DNA of 64,000 bases from SAR202 cluster bacterium (GTDB taxonomy: Bacteria > Chloroflexota > Dehalococcoidia > Lucifugimonadales > UBA1123). The notes below the pieces were generated by a model. The model saw only the letters and a list, made by a program, of their open reading frames with translations, ran no database searches and was not told the DNA's origin. Below, piece by piece: positions 36,581 to 45,826 of the stretch (within the stretch, counting starts at the first letter, position 1; each line of letters starts with the position of its first letter). The stretch lies in assembly GCA_030752795.1 (NCBI GenBank), contig JASMDM010000019.1, positions 53,462-117,461 on the forward strand. The letters are read 5' to 3'. The translations under genes and the position numbers were made by a program.

Positions 36581-37692
36581 ATGGGCTGGTCGAAGCATCA
36601 CAAATTCGGGTTGATACACAAGACGCCCGCCGCGACGTATCGCGGTTACACAATTTTGACCGTCAGTGTCGGTGACCAGGCTATGCTGGTCGACATGGAC
36701 GGGCGCGTATGTCATCGATGGCAGTACGACGGCGGCATTTCGTACGCTCGCGTCCTGCCCGGCGGCAACCTGTTGCTGCGGGCCAAAGCTACCGGCGACG
36801 ATGAAATGGTGCGCGGGCTCGGCGGATCGGCGCCGGCGCTGGTCGAGCTGGACTGGGACAGCAACAAGGTCTGGGAGTACAACGACCCGATGCTCCACCA
36901 CGACTACGCGCGGCTTCCGAACGGCAACACGCTGGCTCTGCTTTTCGAGGCGATGTCGCCGGAGGAGTCCGCCGCCGTCAAAGGCGGTTACGCATCGGAC
37001 GAGGACCCCGATCAGATGCTCGGCGACATCGTTCGCGAGATCGCGCCTGACGGTGAGACCCTGAACGAGTGAAGCCTGTGGAAGAATCTCGACCTCGACG
37101 TTGACATCATCTGCCCGCTCGAAGGACGCAGGGAGTGGACACACGGCAACTCGCTGAACGTCACGAACGCGGGCGATCTGCGGTCTCGTTCCGCCGGACC
37201 GACACCGTCGGCATCGTCTCGCGCGAGACGGGTGAGTTCACGTGAAAATGGGGACCGGGCGAGATGTCGCACCAGCGTCACGCGTCACAGATCGAAAACG
37301 GCCATGTGTTGTTGTTCGACAATGGCGAGTACAGCAGGCGGAGCGGGTCGACCTCTCGCGTTGCCGAGATCGATCCCGAGACCAACGAGATCGCATGGGA
37401 GTACCAGGGCGATCCGCCGATGTCGTTTTACAACTCGTACGTTAGTAGCGCCGACCGGCTGCCAAACGGCAACACACTTATCACCGAGGGCGCCCACGGA
37501 CGGATCCTCGAGGTGACTCACTCGGGCGAGATCGTGTGGGAGTACGTCAACCTGTTCTTCTTCCCCGGTCGCGACAACGCGTCATCAAACGCCCTGTTCC
37601 GCGCTCATCGATACGCTCCAGACGACGATGCGGTTGCCGGACGCGACCTGGATCCGGGCGGGTATGCCAACTTGAACCGGCTGTACGCCTAG
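36581..37692 (+). pseudogene. Arylsulfotransferase (ASST)-like protein with two UGA and one frameshift
   Basis: About 370 codons. It starts MGWSKHHKFGLIHKTPAATY, then the ASST-type beta-propeller pattern: GYTILTVSVGDQAMLVDMDG, VCHRWQYD, VLPGGNLLLR and DYARLPNGNTLALLF. Lesions: TGA 37070 in LNE[W]SLWKNLD; loss of one base near 37181 in GDLLVSFRR; TGA 37243 in FT[W]KWGPGEMS. Both stops sit where family members have Trp (EWxxWxxLD and WKWGPGE). After these the frame is intact: HQRHASQIENGHVLLFDNGE and AHRYAPDDDA. The catalytic His of ASST is probably in SHQRHA. The stop overlaps the convergent gene. Clearly a former gene; activity depends on whether the lesions are real. Confidence 0.82.
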
Positions 37693-38969
37693 AGCTCCCC
37701 TGCCCTGGCGCGCTCGAGCAACGCCTCGAATTCCGCAACGGAGCCAACGCTTGCCATGTGGCGGATGAAGTCGCCGACCGACGGCGCGAGCGACCGAAGC
37801 TCCTTGAGTTGGTCGCCGACGGGACTGACCGATGCGGGGCTTTCGGCGTAGCGGCCTCGGAATGCGAAGTAAGCCTGGTTAAGTTTTCGCAGGCCGTAGC
37901 CGCGCAAGCGTAAGAACCACTGCTGCTCGCGCATGTGCTCTTCGGCTTCGTCGATCAAGCCTTCCGCGAGCAGCTCGTCGACTTTCTTGCGCGTCGCTCG
38001 CATGACCTCGGTGAATTGCGGGTTCCGATCTTCGGCGGGGGCGTAGCGCGACGCCGAGACCGTGAGATCGCCGCCCATGCGCTCGAAGATCTCGTCGCCG
38101 AGCTCACGTCCGACGATGTCGGCGGTGGTCTCGTTGATCGTGAACATCGTGTCCGATGCTCGGTAGTTCTGGCCTAACGGCTTGAAGAAGAAGTACGAGT
38201 GCAACCATTCGTGGGTGACGGTCCGCATCACTGTGCGGGTCGTGTACAGATCCGACACGAACGCGGGGTACGTCGCAAGTCCGGCCAGATCGTCGACGTA
38301 TGCGACCAGGTCGTGGTCTTCGAGGATCTTCCGCTCGATCTCGTCACGGTCCACGCCTTTGATGTTGGACTCGAGAAGAACGGATCCCGTGAGGCTGATC
38401 CGGTCTCGCGGAGACAGCACGAGCAGCGTTGGCGGTTCTTCGAAACGGATGTCGACGGGCGGCCAGATCAGGCCGAACCACGTCGAGAAACCCATCTCGA
38501 CCAGCAGCGTACTCAACTCGGCTTCGACAGCCTCTTCCGCCCTGCCCTGCAGGTCGTCGTGCTGTTCGATCAGATCGTCCAGGAGTTCTCGACTAGGCGC
38601 CGCCGCCTTGGTCGCCGCTCCCGAGCCTTGAGTAGCGCCGCGTCGAATCAGCAAGCCCTCGATTCGGTCCTCTTCTTTCTGCACCTTGCGGGCCGTTTGA
38701 AGGAATTCATCGACGATCTGCAACCGCTCTTCACGAGACGGCTTGTTCCCCGGGACGAGCTCCCATAGCCCGTGAAGCCACTTCCGTGGGAAGTTTTGGA
38801 TCTCCCAAGTGGGTATGGAAAACAGGTAGTCCGACGCGATGATCTCGACGGGCGTCAGCTTGAAGTTGTCGACTCGAATCAGCATCAGGACGGCAATCAA
38901 GAACGCGATGCCGATTCGCGCTCGCCATCGCTTCCAGCGTCCGGGTCTCTTTGTTTCAATGTCTTCCAT
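37689..38969 (-). CDS. Membrane-anchored HExxH metalloprotease-like protein of unknown family
   Basis: 426 aa from ATG 38969 (MEDIETKRPGRWKRWRARIG), chosen for the GGAAG site 6 nt upstream. One N-terminal membrane helix IGIAFLIAVLMLIRVDNFKL (about 19-38), so the rest is probably extracytoplasmic. A coiled-coil-rich part lies at about 75-155. The zinc motif THEWLHSYFF is at about 252-261, followed 20-odd residues later by INETTADIVGREL, giving HExxH plus a downstream Glu as in gluzincins. The C-terminus is helical. I do not recognise a named peptidase family. No partner genes; convergent with the broken ASST gene, overlapping at the stops. Confidence 0.72.
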   Translation of the reverse strand: MEDIETKRPGRWKRWRARIGIAFLIAVLMLIRVDNFKLTPVEIIASDYLFSIPTWEIQNFPRKWLHGLWELVPGNKPSREERLQIVDEFLQTARKVQKEEDRIEGLLIRRGATQGSGAATKAAAPSRELLDDLIEQHDDLQGRAEEAVEAELSTLLVEMGFSTWFGLIWPPVDIRFEEPPTLLVLSPRDRISLTGSVLLESNIKGVDRDEIERKILEDHDLVAYVDDLAGLATYPAFVSDLYTTRTVMRTVTHEWLHSYFFFKPLGQNYRASDTMFTINETTADIVGRELGDEIFERMGGDLTVSASRYAPAEDRNPQFTEVMRATRKKVDELLAEGLIDEAEEHMREQQWFLRLRGYGLRKLNQAYFAFRGRYAESPASVSPVGDQLKELRSLAPSVGDFIRHMASVGSVAEFEALLERARAGEL

Positions 38970-39138
38970 TGATCTTCCAGCGGATGATTGGGCGCCCGCG
39001 TATATTGTCACATACGTAAATCGCCGGGAAGGGACTCAAGGGACGTCAGGGACGAAAGACCTGAGCGACCGTGGCGTCTGCTAGAATTGGTGCGACCGCT
39101 TCGCCGGCGTTAAATATGCGGGGGACACGAGGAGAATC

Positions 39139-40272
39139 ATGCCTAACACGACTGTCGTCATATGCGTCGACGGACTCGATCCTGAGTACTTCGAAGTATG
39201 CGATGCCCCGAACATCCGTGACCTCGGACGGCAGGGGTTCTTCAAGATCGGCAGGTCGATGATGCCTTCGGTAACCAACGTAAACAACGTATCGCTGGTC
39301 ACGGCGAGCTATCCCGAAGTGCACGGAATCAGCTCGAACTATCGCAAGATCAGGGAAACGGGCGCAGAGATCTACATGGAGTCGTCCGATTACATCCTCG
39401 CCGAAACGATGTTTCAGGCCGCGCGTCGATTGGATCGCAAATCGATCCTCGTGACGTCGAAGGACAAGCTACGTACGCTGCTGTCGGACGGAGCGACGGT
39501 CGCCGTTTCGTCGGAGCAGGCGCCGTCGTGGGTAGCCGAGGCTCCCGGAGTCGGCGCGCCGCCCGAGGTCTACTCGCTTGAAGTCAACGGCTGGGCGATC
39601 CGGGCCGCCAGCTACATCATGACGCAGCAGACCGCGGACATCGTGTACATCACGACGACGGACTTTGCGATGCACACCTTCGCGCCCGACGAGCCCGAGT
39701 CGCAACAGCACATCACGATCCTCGACACCGCCATCGGCGAGCTCATCGACAAGCATCCCGACGTCACGGTGCTCATCACGGCCGACCACGGCATGTCGCG
39801 GAAGACTCGGCTGATCGATCTGTCCGAGGTGCTCGCGAACCACGGAATCGATGGCGAGCAAGTGCCGATCATCAAGGACCGCTACACATTGCACCACTCG
39901 AACCTCGGCGGGTGCATGTTCATCTACCTGTCCACCGAGCATCTCGACAAGATCGACGAGGCGGTGCGCGTTCTTCAAGCGACCGACGGCGTCGAGGACG
40001 TGTACACGCGCGACGAAGCAGTCGAGAAACTCCGGCTGCATCACGCCCGAATCGGCGACATCGTCGTCACCGGCGGGCCCGAGATCGTGTTCGGCCCCGC
40101 GGACGTGTCCGGCCCGTTAGGAGAAGGACTGCCGCCACGCCTGCGCTCACACGCGTCGACGCACGAGCAGGACATCCCGTTGATCGGCTACAACGGCGAC
40201 TTCGACGGCTTCGAGTTCAACGAAAACCGCGACCTGGGCCGCTACGTCTTCGAGCGCGTGTTCGGGGCATAG
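39139..40272 (+). CDS. phnA: Alkaline-phosphatase superfamily hydrolase, phosphonoacetate hydrolase-like
   Basis: A 377-aa metalloenzyme of the nucleotide pyrophosphatase/phosphodiesterase branch. Metal and nucleophile residues: Asp11 in VVICVDGLDPEYF, Thr46 in MPSVTNVNNVSLVTASYPEV, Asp175 and His179 in TTTDFAMHTFAP, Asp216-His217 in ITADHGMS, and the later His in RSHASTHEQDIPL. The NVNNVSLVTA and VHGISSNYRK blocks fit PhnA, which cleaves phosphonoacetate to acetate and phosphate. A GAGGAG site precedes the ATG. Phosphonate use would suit a phosphate-poor habitat, but no other phn genes are adjacent. The superfamily is sure; the substrate is probable. Confidence 0.72.
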   Translation: MPNTTVVICVDGLDPEYFEVCDAPNIRDLGRQGFFKIGRSMMPSVTNVNNVSLVTASYPEVHGISSNYRKIRETGAEIYMESSDYILAETMFQAARRLDRKSILVTSKDKLRTLLSDGATVAVSSEQAPSWVAEAPGVGAPPEVYSLEVNGWAIRAASYIMTQQTADIVYITTTDFAMHTFAPDEPESQQHITILDTAIGELIDKHPDVTVLITADHGMSRKTRLIDLSEVLANHGIDGEQVPIIKDRYTLHHSNLGGCMFIYLSTEHLDKIDEAVRVLQATDGVEDVYTRDEAVEKLRLHHARIGDIVVTGGPEIVFGPADVSGPLGEGLPPRLRSHASTHEQDIPLIGYNGDFDGFEFNENRDLGRYVFERVFGA

Positions 40273-40279
40273 TCGTCGG

Positions 40280-40849
40280 CTAGCCGCCGCTGAATTCGGT
40301 CTTCAGCATGCCGTAGTGCAGCACGCCGTACCTTTCGCCTTTGTCGATCCTGAACTCCCGAAGATGTCCTTCTTGGCGGAAGCCCAGACGTCCCGCCACT
40401 TTCCGGCTCCGAGGATTCGTGTCTCGCGTGATGGCTGACACTCGATGTGCTTTCAGATCGTCGAACAGAAACGCGGGACATCTCCGCGCGGCTTCGGTTG
40501 CGATGCCTTGGCCCTCGTAGCCGCCATCGACGAGCCACCCGATATGGAACGAAGGCACGTCCCATCGGTCGGGTTCAATCCAGATCTCGCCGACATACTT
40601 TTCGTCGCCCTTCAACCAGACGCCCATAACGAATCTGTTGCGTCCGACCCAGTCAGCCGAGTGACCGCGGGCCATGATCTCGGCGTCGGTCTCGGTAGCC
40701 AAGCGTGACACGTTTTCCGCGTTCTCGCTCAGATGCTCGCGGTTGCCATTGCGTTCCACCATCGCGAACAGTTCCCGCCCGTCGCCTTCTTCGTATTTCC
40801 TGGCGATCAGTCGCTCGGATTCGAGCCGTGTCGGCATTTCCATCAGCAA
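40280..40849 (-). CDS. GNAT acetyltransferase, RimJ/RimL-like
   Basis: A 189-aa N-acetyltransferase that uses acetyl-CoA. Starts MLMEMPTRLESERLIARKYE (or the second Met two residues later). The family pattern appears as RLIARKY, WVGRNRFVMGVWLKGDEKYV GE, the CoA-binding stretch GYEGQGIATEAARR (Q/RxxGxG/A type) and TRDTNPRSRKVAGRLGFRQEG. Substrate unknown: ribosomal protein N-termini, antibiotics or small amines in relatives. A stand-alone gene between the phosphonate hydrolase and the SDR. Confidence 0.82.
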   Translation of the reverse strand: MLMEMPTRLESERLIARKYEEGDGRELFAMVERNGNREHLSENAENVSRLATETDAEIMARGHSADWVGRNRFVMGVWLKGDEKYVGEIWIEPDRWDVPSFHIGWLVDGGYEGQGIATEAARRCPAFLFDDLKAHRVSAITRDTNPRSRKVAGRLGFRQEGHLREFRIDKGERYGVLHYGMLKTEFSGG

Positions 40850-40939
40850 TTGATGCGTGTTGCAGGGTTTCCTTTCATTTCGACATCGAAGATGCCGAAC
40901 GGGTGTCGATGCGTCGCCAGCGCCACTGGCTTGTGACGG

Positions 40940-41702
40940 TTACATGCAGAGCGCCCCACCGTCGGCGGTGATGGTTTGGCCCGTGATGAACGACGAGGCG
41001 TCGGAGCTCAGGAGCATCGCGAGCGCGGTCAGGTCTTCGGGTTGGCCGAGCCGCTTGATCGCCGTCGTCTGCACGGTCACCTCGATCTGATCCGGTGTGC
41101 GGGCGTTGCGCCACCTCGGGGTATCGATCTGGCCCGGTGCGATGGCGTTGACGTTAATGTTGTACGGCCCGAACTCTCGCGCCGCGGACGCCGTCATCGC
41201 GATGATCCCGGCCTTCGACGCAGCATAGGCCGCCGAAGTCGGAATCGCCGCGCCTCGACGTCCGACGACCGACGCCATGTTGACGATCTTGCCCGTATCG
41301 GCGTTCTTTCATCAGCGGCGCGACGGCTTTGATGCAGTAGAAGCCGCCTTTGACGTTGATGCGAAAGTTGTCGTCCCAGGCCTCGTCGTCGAGCTCCTCG
41401 ATGGCGCCTGTCAGGATAGGGCTTACCGCGTCGTTCACGAGAATGTCGACCTGGCCGAACTCGCGCGCTGTTCGCTGAACCGCGTCGTTCACTTGCGCCG
41501 AATCGCTGACGTCGCATTCGACGGCAAACGCGCGACCTCCGCCCTGCACGATCTCAGCCGCGACGGCCTCGGCCCACGGCACGTTGATGTCAGCGATGGC
41601 GACCGCGACGCCCTCACCCGCAAAAGCCAGCGAAAACGCCTTGCCTATTCCATGCCCCGCGCCGGTAATGAAGGCGACTTTCCCGGATAGTCCTAAGTCC
41701 AT
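40940..41702 (-). pseudogene. Short-chain dehydrogenase/reductase with one frameshift
   Basis: A classical SDR of about 253 aa. N-terminal half from ATG 41702: MDLGLSGKVAFITGAGHGIG (TGxxxGIG nucleotide loop), a D-type acidic stretch IADINVPWAEAVAAEI, VECDVSD. Then the frame breaks near 41290-41300, where RYGKIVNMAS is expected and a G run has one extra base. The second half continues KIVNMASVVGRRGAAIPTSA, AYAASKAGI (catalytic YxxxK), APGQIDTPR and ITADGGALCM. All catalytic residues remain. Substrate unknown. A single-base insertion in GGG could be a sequencing error. Confidence 0.82.
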
Positions 41703-41960
41703 TGGTGTTTCTCCTTGCCGTGATTACCTGACGCCGTACCTGGAAGGCTGGCAGGCCGGTGCTCCGTCGGGCCCCCAACTAACGGAGCCGCAAGCCTAGA
41801 TATTAGGGGAGGGTTTCATCTGGCCGCGTTTTGCTCGAGAGATGCCTCAGGTAGACGGTTGGTGTCGGTTGTGCCGAAATTACCTTGCTCATGGCGAACG
41901 AAAGATCAATCACAAAACGTTCGCCTGAGCTTATTGAAGCGTCCGCCAAGCCAGCCGGTG

Positions 41961-42683
41961 TCACCGAGCATCGCCTGCCAACACTTTCTCGCGGAATTCG
42001 TCGACGGTCAACACCCAGGCGATGCTGCGGGACATGAGCTCGAGGGCCATCCAGTGCGAATCCTTTCCGCGCATGCTGGCCACGCAATCGGAAATGACCA
42101 CCGGCTTGTATCCCCGATTGGCGGTCGCGAATGCGGTGCACAACACGCATGTGTCCGTGTTGATGCCCGTCAGCACCACGGTTTCGGGCTCGAACACTCT
42201 GCTCAAAAGCGGACCGAGCTCGGTGTCCTGGAAGCCGTCGAGCGTCTTCTTGGTCGTGACATGGAGATCGTCCGGATGGACCAGCGACGCCGGAACTTGG
42301 CTCTGCACCGAGCCTATCAGCCGGTCAGAGACGTCGCGTTCCGACGTATCGGGCAGTTCGGAGAGTCGTGCGGTGCGCCCGGCTTTCGCATATTCCAGTC
42401 CGGCTTTCTCGAATCCTTTGTCGATCTCGATGCGACGTCGCGTCGTGTAGACGTGTACGACAGGAATGGCTTGCGAGCGCGCGAAGTCGAGCAACGTCTT
42501 CGAGTGCGTCAGCACGCGGTCCGCTTCATCGGGCAGCACTGACGAGGAGGCGACTTCCATGTCGAGGTACTCCCGCTGCATGACCACGGTGAGGACGACG
42601 GTCTTCGTCGGGTCGATTCGAAGCTGCCGGTTGATGCGGTCCCTGAAGGCGCTTCGGTCCTGGAATTCCACGTTCGGGTTCAC
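41961..42683 (-). CDS. Isochorismatase-like cysteine hydrolase, catalytic Asp replaced
   Basis: 240 aa from GTG 42683, behind a strong GGAGGAGA site; longer ATG readings run into the neighbour. Rossmann-type fold with KTVVLTVVMQREYLD near the start, VVHVYTTRRRIEI, KKTLDGFQDTELGPLL, and the Cys loop TGINTDTCVLCTAFATANRG with the nucleophile. The catalytic Asp before MQ (usually hhxDMQ) is here Val34 (codon GTC at 42582-42584), a single-base change from GAC. If real, the enzyme is likely inactive or altered. Substrate of the family: isochorismate, nicotinamide, N-carbamoyl compounds. Follows the epimerase gene on the same strand. Confidence 0.8.
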   Translation of the reverse strand: MNPNVEFQDRSAFRDRINRQLRIDPTKTVVLTVVMQREYLDMEVASSSVLPDEADRVLTHSKTLLDFARSQAIPVVHVYTTRRRIEIDKGFEKAGLEYAKAGRTARLSELPDTSERDVSDRLIGSVQSQVPASLVHPDDLHVTTKKTLDGFQDTELGPLLSRVFEPETVVLTGINTDTCVLCTAFATANRGYKPVVISDCVASMRGKDSHWMALELMSRSIAWVLTVDEFREKVLAGDAR

Positions 42684-42769
42684 GTAGCGTCTCCTCCGAT
42701 CAGCACGCGGACCACCGAGCCCATGCCTCGACCAAACCTTGTACGCTCGATTGACGCCAACGACGCCGA

Positions 42770-43744
42770 TCACACCATGTAGCCGTACTCCTGTCGCCAA
42801 TCGATGTACGCCTGCAAACCCGCCGCCATGTCGTGCGAGGCAGTGAAGCCGAGATCGTCGGTCAGGCGCGACGTGTCGGCGACACGTCCGCGGGTGGAGC
42901 TGCTCAACATCGGCGCGGAGTTATCAGGACTCTCGTTGACCGTCACCGACGGGTGCGCTTCGCGTATCGCGGCGACCATGTCGTTGGTCATGATCGGGAC
43001 GCCCTTGGCGAGGTTGTACACGTCGTGCGGGAGCTCGGGCGCGTCGAGCACTGTGCGGATGCCCGCGGCGGTATCGAGCACGAACGTGAAGTCCCACGGC
43101 CCGCCTTGAACCGCGTCGATGGTCTCTCCCCTGACAGCTTGCCCGGTCCAGTGGTGCGTCATCGACATCACGACTCGGTGCCCGGTGACGCGCTCCATCG
43201 GCCCGTAAGGCGAAGCGAGCCGGACTGAGACCGTCTCGAAGCCGTGCAACTCGCCGTACCTGCGCGCGAACAGCTCGCTGGCGTACTTGCTGATGCCATA
43301 CAAGCGGCGAGGCTGAACCGCCATGTCCTCGCGAAGCAGGTTGGCGAAGTCGTTGCCCTCGTACACGCTGTTGGAGCTCACGTACAGCAGCCGCTGCACC
43401 CCGATCTTCCTCGCCAGATCGAGCATGTTGGCCGTGCCCGCCACGTTGATGTCGACGATGCGACGGCTGTCGTCATGCTCGATGTCGTCGCGGATCGCGG
43501 TGTAGACGGCGGCATGGACGATCTTCGTGACGTCACGGCCATCGACGGCTCGCGCGAGCGCATCGGCGTCAAGGATGTCCGCGGTCACCCACGTAACGTT
43601 CGACGCCCCCGGCTCGAGGTAGCGCCGCACCATGTCGTCCGGATCCTTGATGTCGATCGAGACGACTTCGTGCCCCGAGCTCGCCAACTCACGAACGATG
43701 TTTGACGCTACGAAACCAGTGCCGCCGGTGACGATGGTTGCCAT
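42770..43744 (-). CDS. NAD-dependent epimerase/dehydratase (extended SDR)
   Basis: 324 aa from ATG 43744 (MATIVTGGTGFVASNIVREL), selected because AGGAG lies 6 nt upstream; the longer reading from 43879 runs through repeat-rich DNA. NAD loop TGGTGFVASN, acidic end of strand 2 VVSIDIKDPDDM, active-site SSNSVYEG and YGISKYASELFAR (YxxxK). Likely acts on a sugar nucleotide or a related diol; not assignable. Upstream of the isochorismatase-like gene, about 86 bp apart, probably cotranscribed. Confidence 0.85.
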   Translation of the reverse strand: MATIVTGGTGFVASNIVRELASSGHEVVSIDIKDPDDMVRRYLEPGASNVTWVTADILDADALARAVDGRDVTKIVHAAVYTAIRDDIEHDDSRRIVDINVAGTANMLDLARKIGVQRLLYVSSNSVYEGNDFANLLREDMAVQPRRLYGISKYASELFARRYGELHGFETVSVRLASPYGPMERVTGHRVVMSMTHHWTGQAVRGETIDAVQGGPWDFTFVLDTAAGIRTVLDAPELPHDVYNLAKGVPIMTNDMVAAIREAHPSVTVNESPDNSAPMLSSSTRGRVADTSRLTDDLGFTASHDMAAGLQAYIDWRQEYGYMV

Positions 43745-43781
43745 GTTGTGCTCCTTGGGTGGGCGGTTGGTGGTTGGGGTG

Positions 43782-43798
43782 CCCCGATAAAATCGGGG
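43782..43798. repeat. CCCCGAT-N3-ATCGGGG palindrome, copy 1
   Basis: Perfect 7-bp stem around AAA. The same core recurs at 49408-49424. No T-run follows on either strand, so it is not an obvious terminator. Upstream of the epimerase gene. Confidence 0.5.
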
Positions 43799-43969
43799 GA
43801 AGGCTGTGTTTTGAGGCGACGAAAGGGACTGAAGGGACGCCAGGGACTGAAGGGGCTTCAAGCGGTTTTCTGTCCTCAACTCCCGCCGATGTTCCGTTCG
43901 CCCTTTCGGCTTGCTTTGGGCAGGCTCCGAGCTCGTCGAAGGGCCATCGTACGGCTACCAATCTGTTCC

Positions 43970-44179
43970 TCACTGGACCTCAGTCGTTGCGGTCCAGGTC
44001 CCGGGCTCTGGGATCGGCTCGTCATCTTCACGCAGACCCTCGATATGCAGCCCGATCGCCTCACGCATCAGAAGTTCGGTCTCTTCGCGGGTTCCCCCCG
44101 TAGCGACGCAGCCGGGCATATCGGGGACGTATGCTGACCAATTGTTTGGCGTTTGTTCGAAGACAACCGTGTATTTCAT
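43970..44179 (-). CDS. HicB-like antitoxin-family protein, orphan
   Basis: 69 aa from ATG 44179 (MKYTVVFEQTPNNWSAYVPD), preferred over ATG 44191 because AGGGG precedes it. The HicB fold pattern is clear: Y/WSAYVPDMPGCVATGGTREE followed by a helix LLMREAIGLHIEGLREDDEP. HicB normally neutralises the HicA mRNA interferase, but no hicA reading frame is adjacent. Solitary members like this are common and may act as regulators. No DNA-binding C-terminal domain is present. Confidence 0.72.
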   Translation of the reverse strand: MKYTVVFEQTPNNWSAYVPDMPGCVATGGTREETELLMREAIGLHIEGLREDDEPIPEPGTWTATTEVQ

Positions 44180-44282
44180 GGTTCCCCTCATCGTTATCCG
44201 AATCCCGCTAGTTGACCGCTAAACGGAGCGAAAGGATACACGGCGCGCGGATGGCAGCGGCAGCCAGGAAGCGGGCGCATCA

Positions 44283-45095
44283 TCACGGAATGTAACTCAT
44301 CTGGCGCACGATAGCTTCGCCCAATCCGAAAAATCCGGAAGTTTCCGCCAGACCCGCGTTGATCGCGACGTCGGGGTCAACGCGGCCGGCGCACAAGCGC
44401 AGGAAGTTCACCGAGCTCATCGAGAGCGTGACCGTCGGGTGCGCGGGTTCGTCGGACACGCGCGACGCTCTGCCGTCGACAACTGCAATCGCAAAATCCA
44501 GCGCGAACGGCGCCGAAATCCGAAACACGACCGACGAGCCGTCTGGGGCGCCCGCCCGCCGGCCGACGACGAACGGCATCACGTCGGTCATACGCTCCAT
44601 CGCGTACTCGGCGACCGGACCGTCGAAGGCGCCGGGCACGTCCACGGCTCGACGGATGTCTTGTTCGTGGACCCAGGCGTCGAATATGCGGATGCCGAGT
44701 CTGTCCGCCATCGTGGTCGTCCCGCGGGGTGTCTCCGTCTCGACATTGAAGTCGGCCTTGGTCATCGCGGCCAGCGCTTCGCGACGCTTCGCCGTCACTT
44801 CGTTGAACTCGGCGAGCACCTCAGAGCCCGACCACGACCGTCGCCAGTCGACCTGAATCTCGTTGGACCCGCCGGCCGGATTCTTGACATGATTCGCCTC
44901 GGGCGGCGTGTGCTCCGGAACCAGGTTCCCAAGCGCCGTCGACTCAGAACCGACAATGTGCGACAGCTGATCCTTCACCGACCATCCGGGACAGTCGGTC
45001 GGAAGCTCCCATTGCTCATCGCTGAACCCGGCGCACAGCTCACTCATCGAGCTCCACACGATGTCAAGGTTTTTCGCAATTTGGTCGTTCTGCAT
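44283..45095 (-). CDS. Maleylpyruvate isomerase/DinB-superfamily protein (TIGR03083-like)
   Basis: 270 aa, a four-helix DinB/MDMPI fold. Opening MQNDQIAKNLDIVWSSMSEL, then PTDCPGWSVKDQLSHIVGSE, whose W..D.L.H is the metal-site signature. The second histidine cluster appears in RIFDAWVHEQDIRRAVDVPG. A C-terminal SCP2-like part covers about 170-265. Metal-dependent, with a low-molecular-weight thiol substrate in known relatives (mycothiol or similar). Its role here is unknown. Single gene between the two hicB-like ORFs. Confidence 0.8.
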   Translation of the reverse strand: MQNDQIAKNLDIVWSSMSELCAGFSDEQWELPTDCPGWSVKDQLSHIVGSESTALGNLVPEHTPPEANHVKNPAGGSNEIQVDWRRSWSGSEVLAEFNEVTAKRREALAAMTKADFNVETETPRGTTTMADRLGIRIFDAWVHEQDIRRAVDVPGAFDGPVAEYAMERMTDVMPFVVGRRAGAPDGSSVVFRISAPFALDFAIAVVDGRASRVSDEPAHPTVTLSMSSVNFLRLCAGRVDPDVAINAGLAETSGFFGLGEAIVRQMSYIP

Positions 45096-45321
45096 ACGGA
45101 GACCTCCGGATCGGGCTTGCGTCGACGAATGATGCGGCGATGATACAGGGCGAGGCGTGGGGTCTCAAGCGGAAGGGCGACGCAACGGGTTTGGGCTGAG
45201 GCTCAACAGCGTCGGAGATGTCGGCGGCGACGCGCGCTATTGCTATCGGCGGCCGAGTTCAGGAACGAACAAGCTACGGATAATCCTATGGATCACTGGA
45301 GGTGCGGCAACTTGCTTCGTT

Positions 45322-45555
45322 TCACGTGACCGTGATCGTCTCGCGGGTTGCGTCGGTCGGTACTCCGCGGAGCCCGTCTTCCCGACGGTCTTCGAGGATG
45401 AGTACGATCGCTCCAGCCAGACTGTCGCGCGCCTCATCTCTCGTTGCGCCTTGCCCGTTTGCGCCAGGGATTTCAGGGCAATACGCGATGAACCACTCGC
45501 CGTCTTGCTCAATAACTGCGGTGAATTCGTTTCGCAAGTCGCCGCCTTTCCACAC
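45322..45555 (-). CDS. HicB-like antitoxin-family protein, orphan
   Basis: 77 aa. MWKGGDLRNEFTAVIEQDGE, then EWFIAYCPEIPGANGQGATR DEARDSLAGAIVLILEDRRE, the HicB one-domain pattern (strand, C/P-E-x-P-G loop, helix). The true start may be the TTG at LRNEF. No toxin gene is seen next to it: the GTG-initiated frame overlapping its end stops after ten codons. A second solitary HicB within 1.2 kb, but the two proteins are not close in sequence. Confidence 0.65.
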   Translation of the reverse strand: MWKGGDLRNEFTAVIEQDGEWFIAYCPEIPGANGQGATRDEARDSLAGAIVLILEDRREDGLRGVPTDATRETITVT

Positions 45556-45826
45556 GCCGGTTGCTCTTTTTGCACAGCCACTACAAGTGTGAACAACTAG
45601 CGCGCAACTCTGTTACCGAACGTCATACGGAGGTGAGAACCCGTCCGAAGCCTGCACCCTTGCCATCGCCAATCCCCGCGGGTTCGCTCATCGAGCCCGA
45701 TACGACATCAAGTCGGTTAGATACCCGTTCGTTTTTTGATTGAGAATCTCCGGGAACTTGATGTGCTCAGTCGTCTCGTTCGTAATTGCGTCTATACCGC
45801 AAGCGCGGAACTCCCGGATTTAACTC

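Noticed and set aside
35300..37144. 614-residue ORF on the minus strand
   Set aside because: It runs antisense to the sulfurtransferase and arylsulfotransferase genes, which have clear family motifs. The long open frame is a by-product of GC-rich codon use.
45300..45322. hicA remnant overlapping the end of the second hicB
   Set aside because: A GTG-initiated frame reads VKRSKLPHLQ and then stops; ten codons with weak similarity are not enough.
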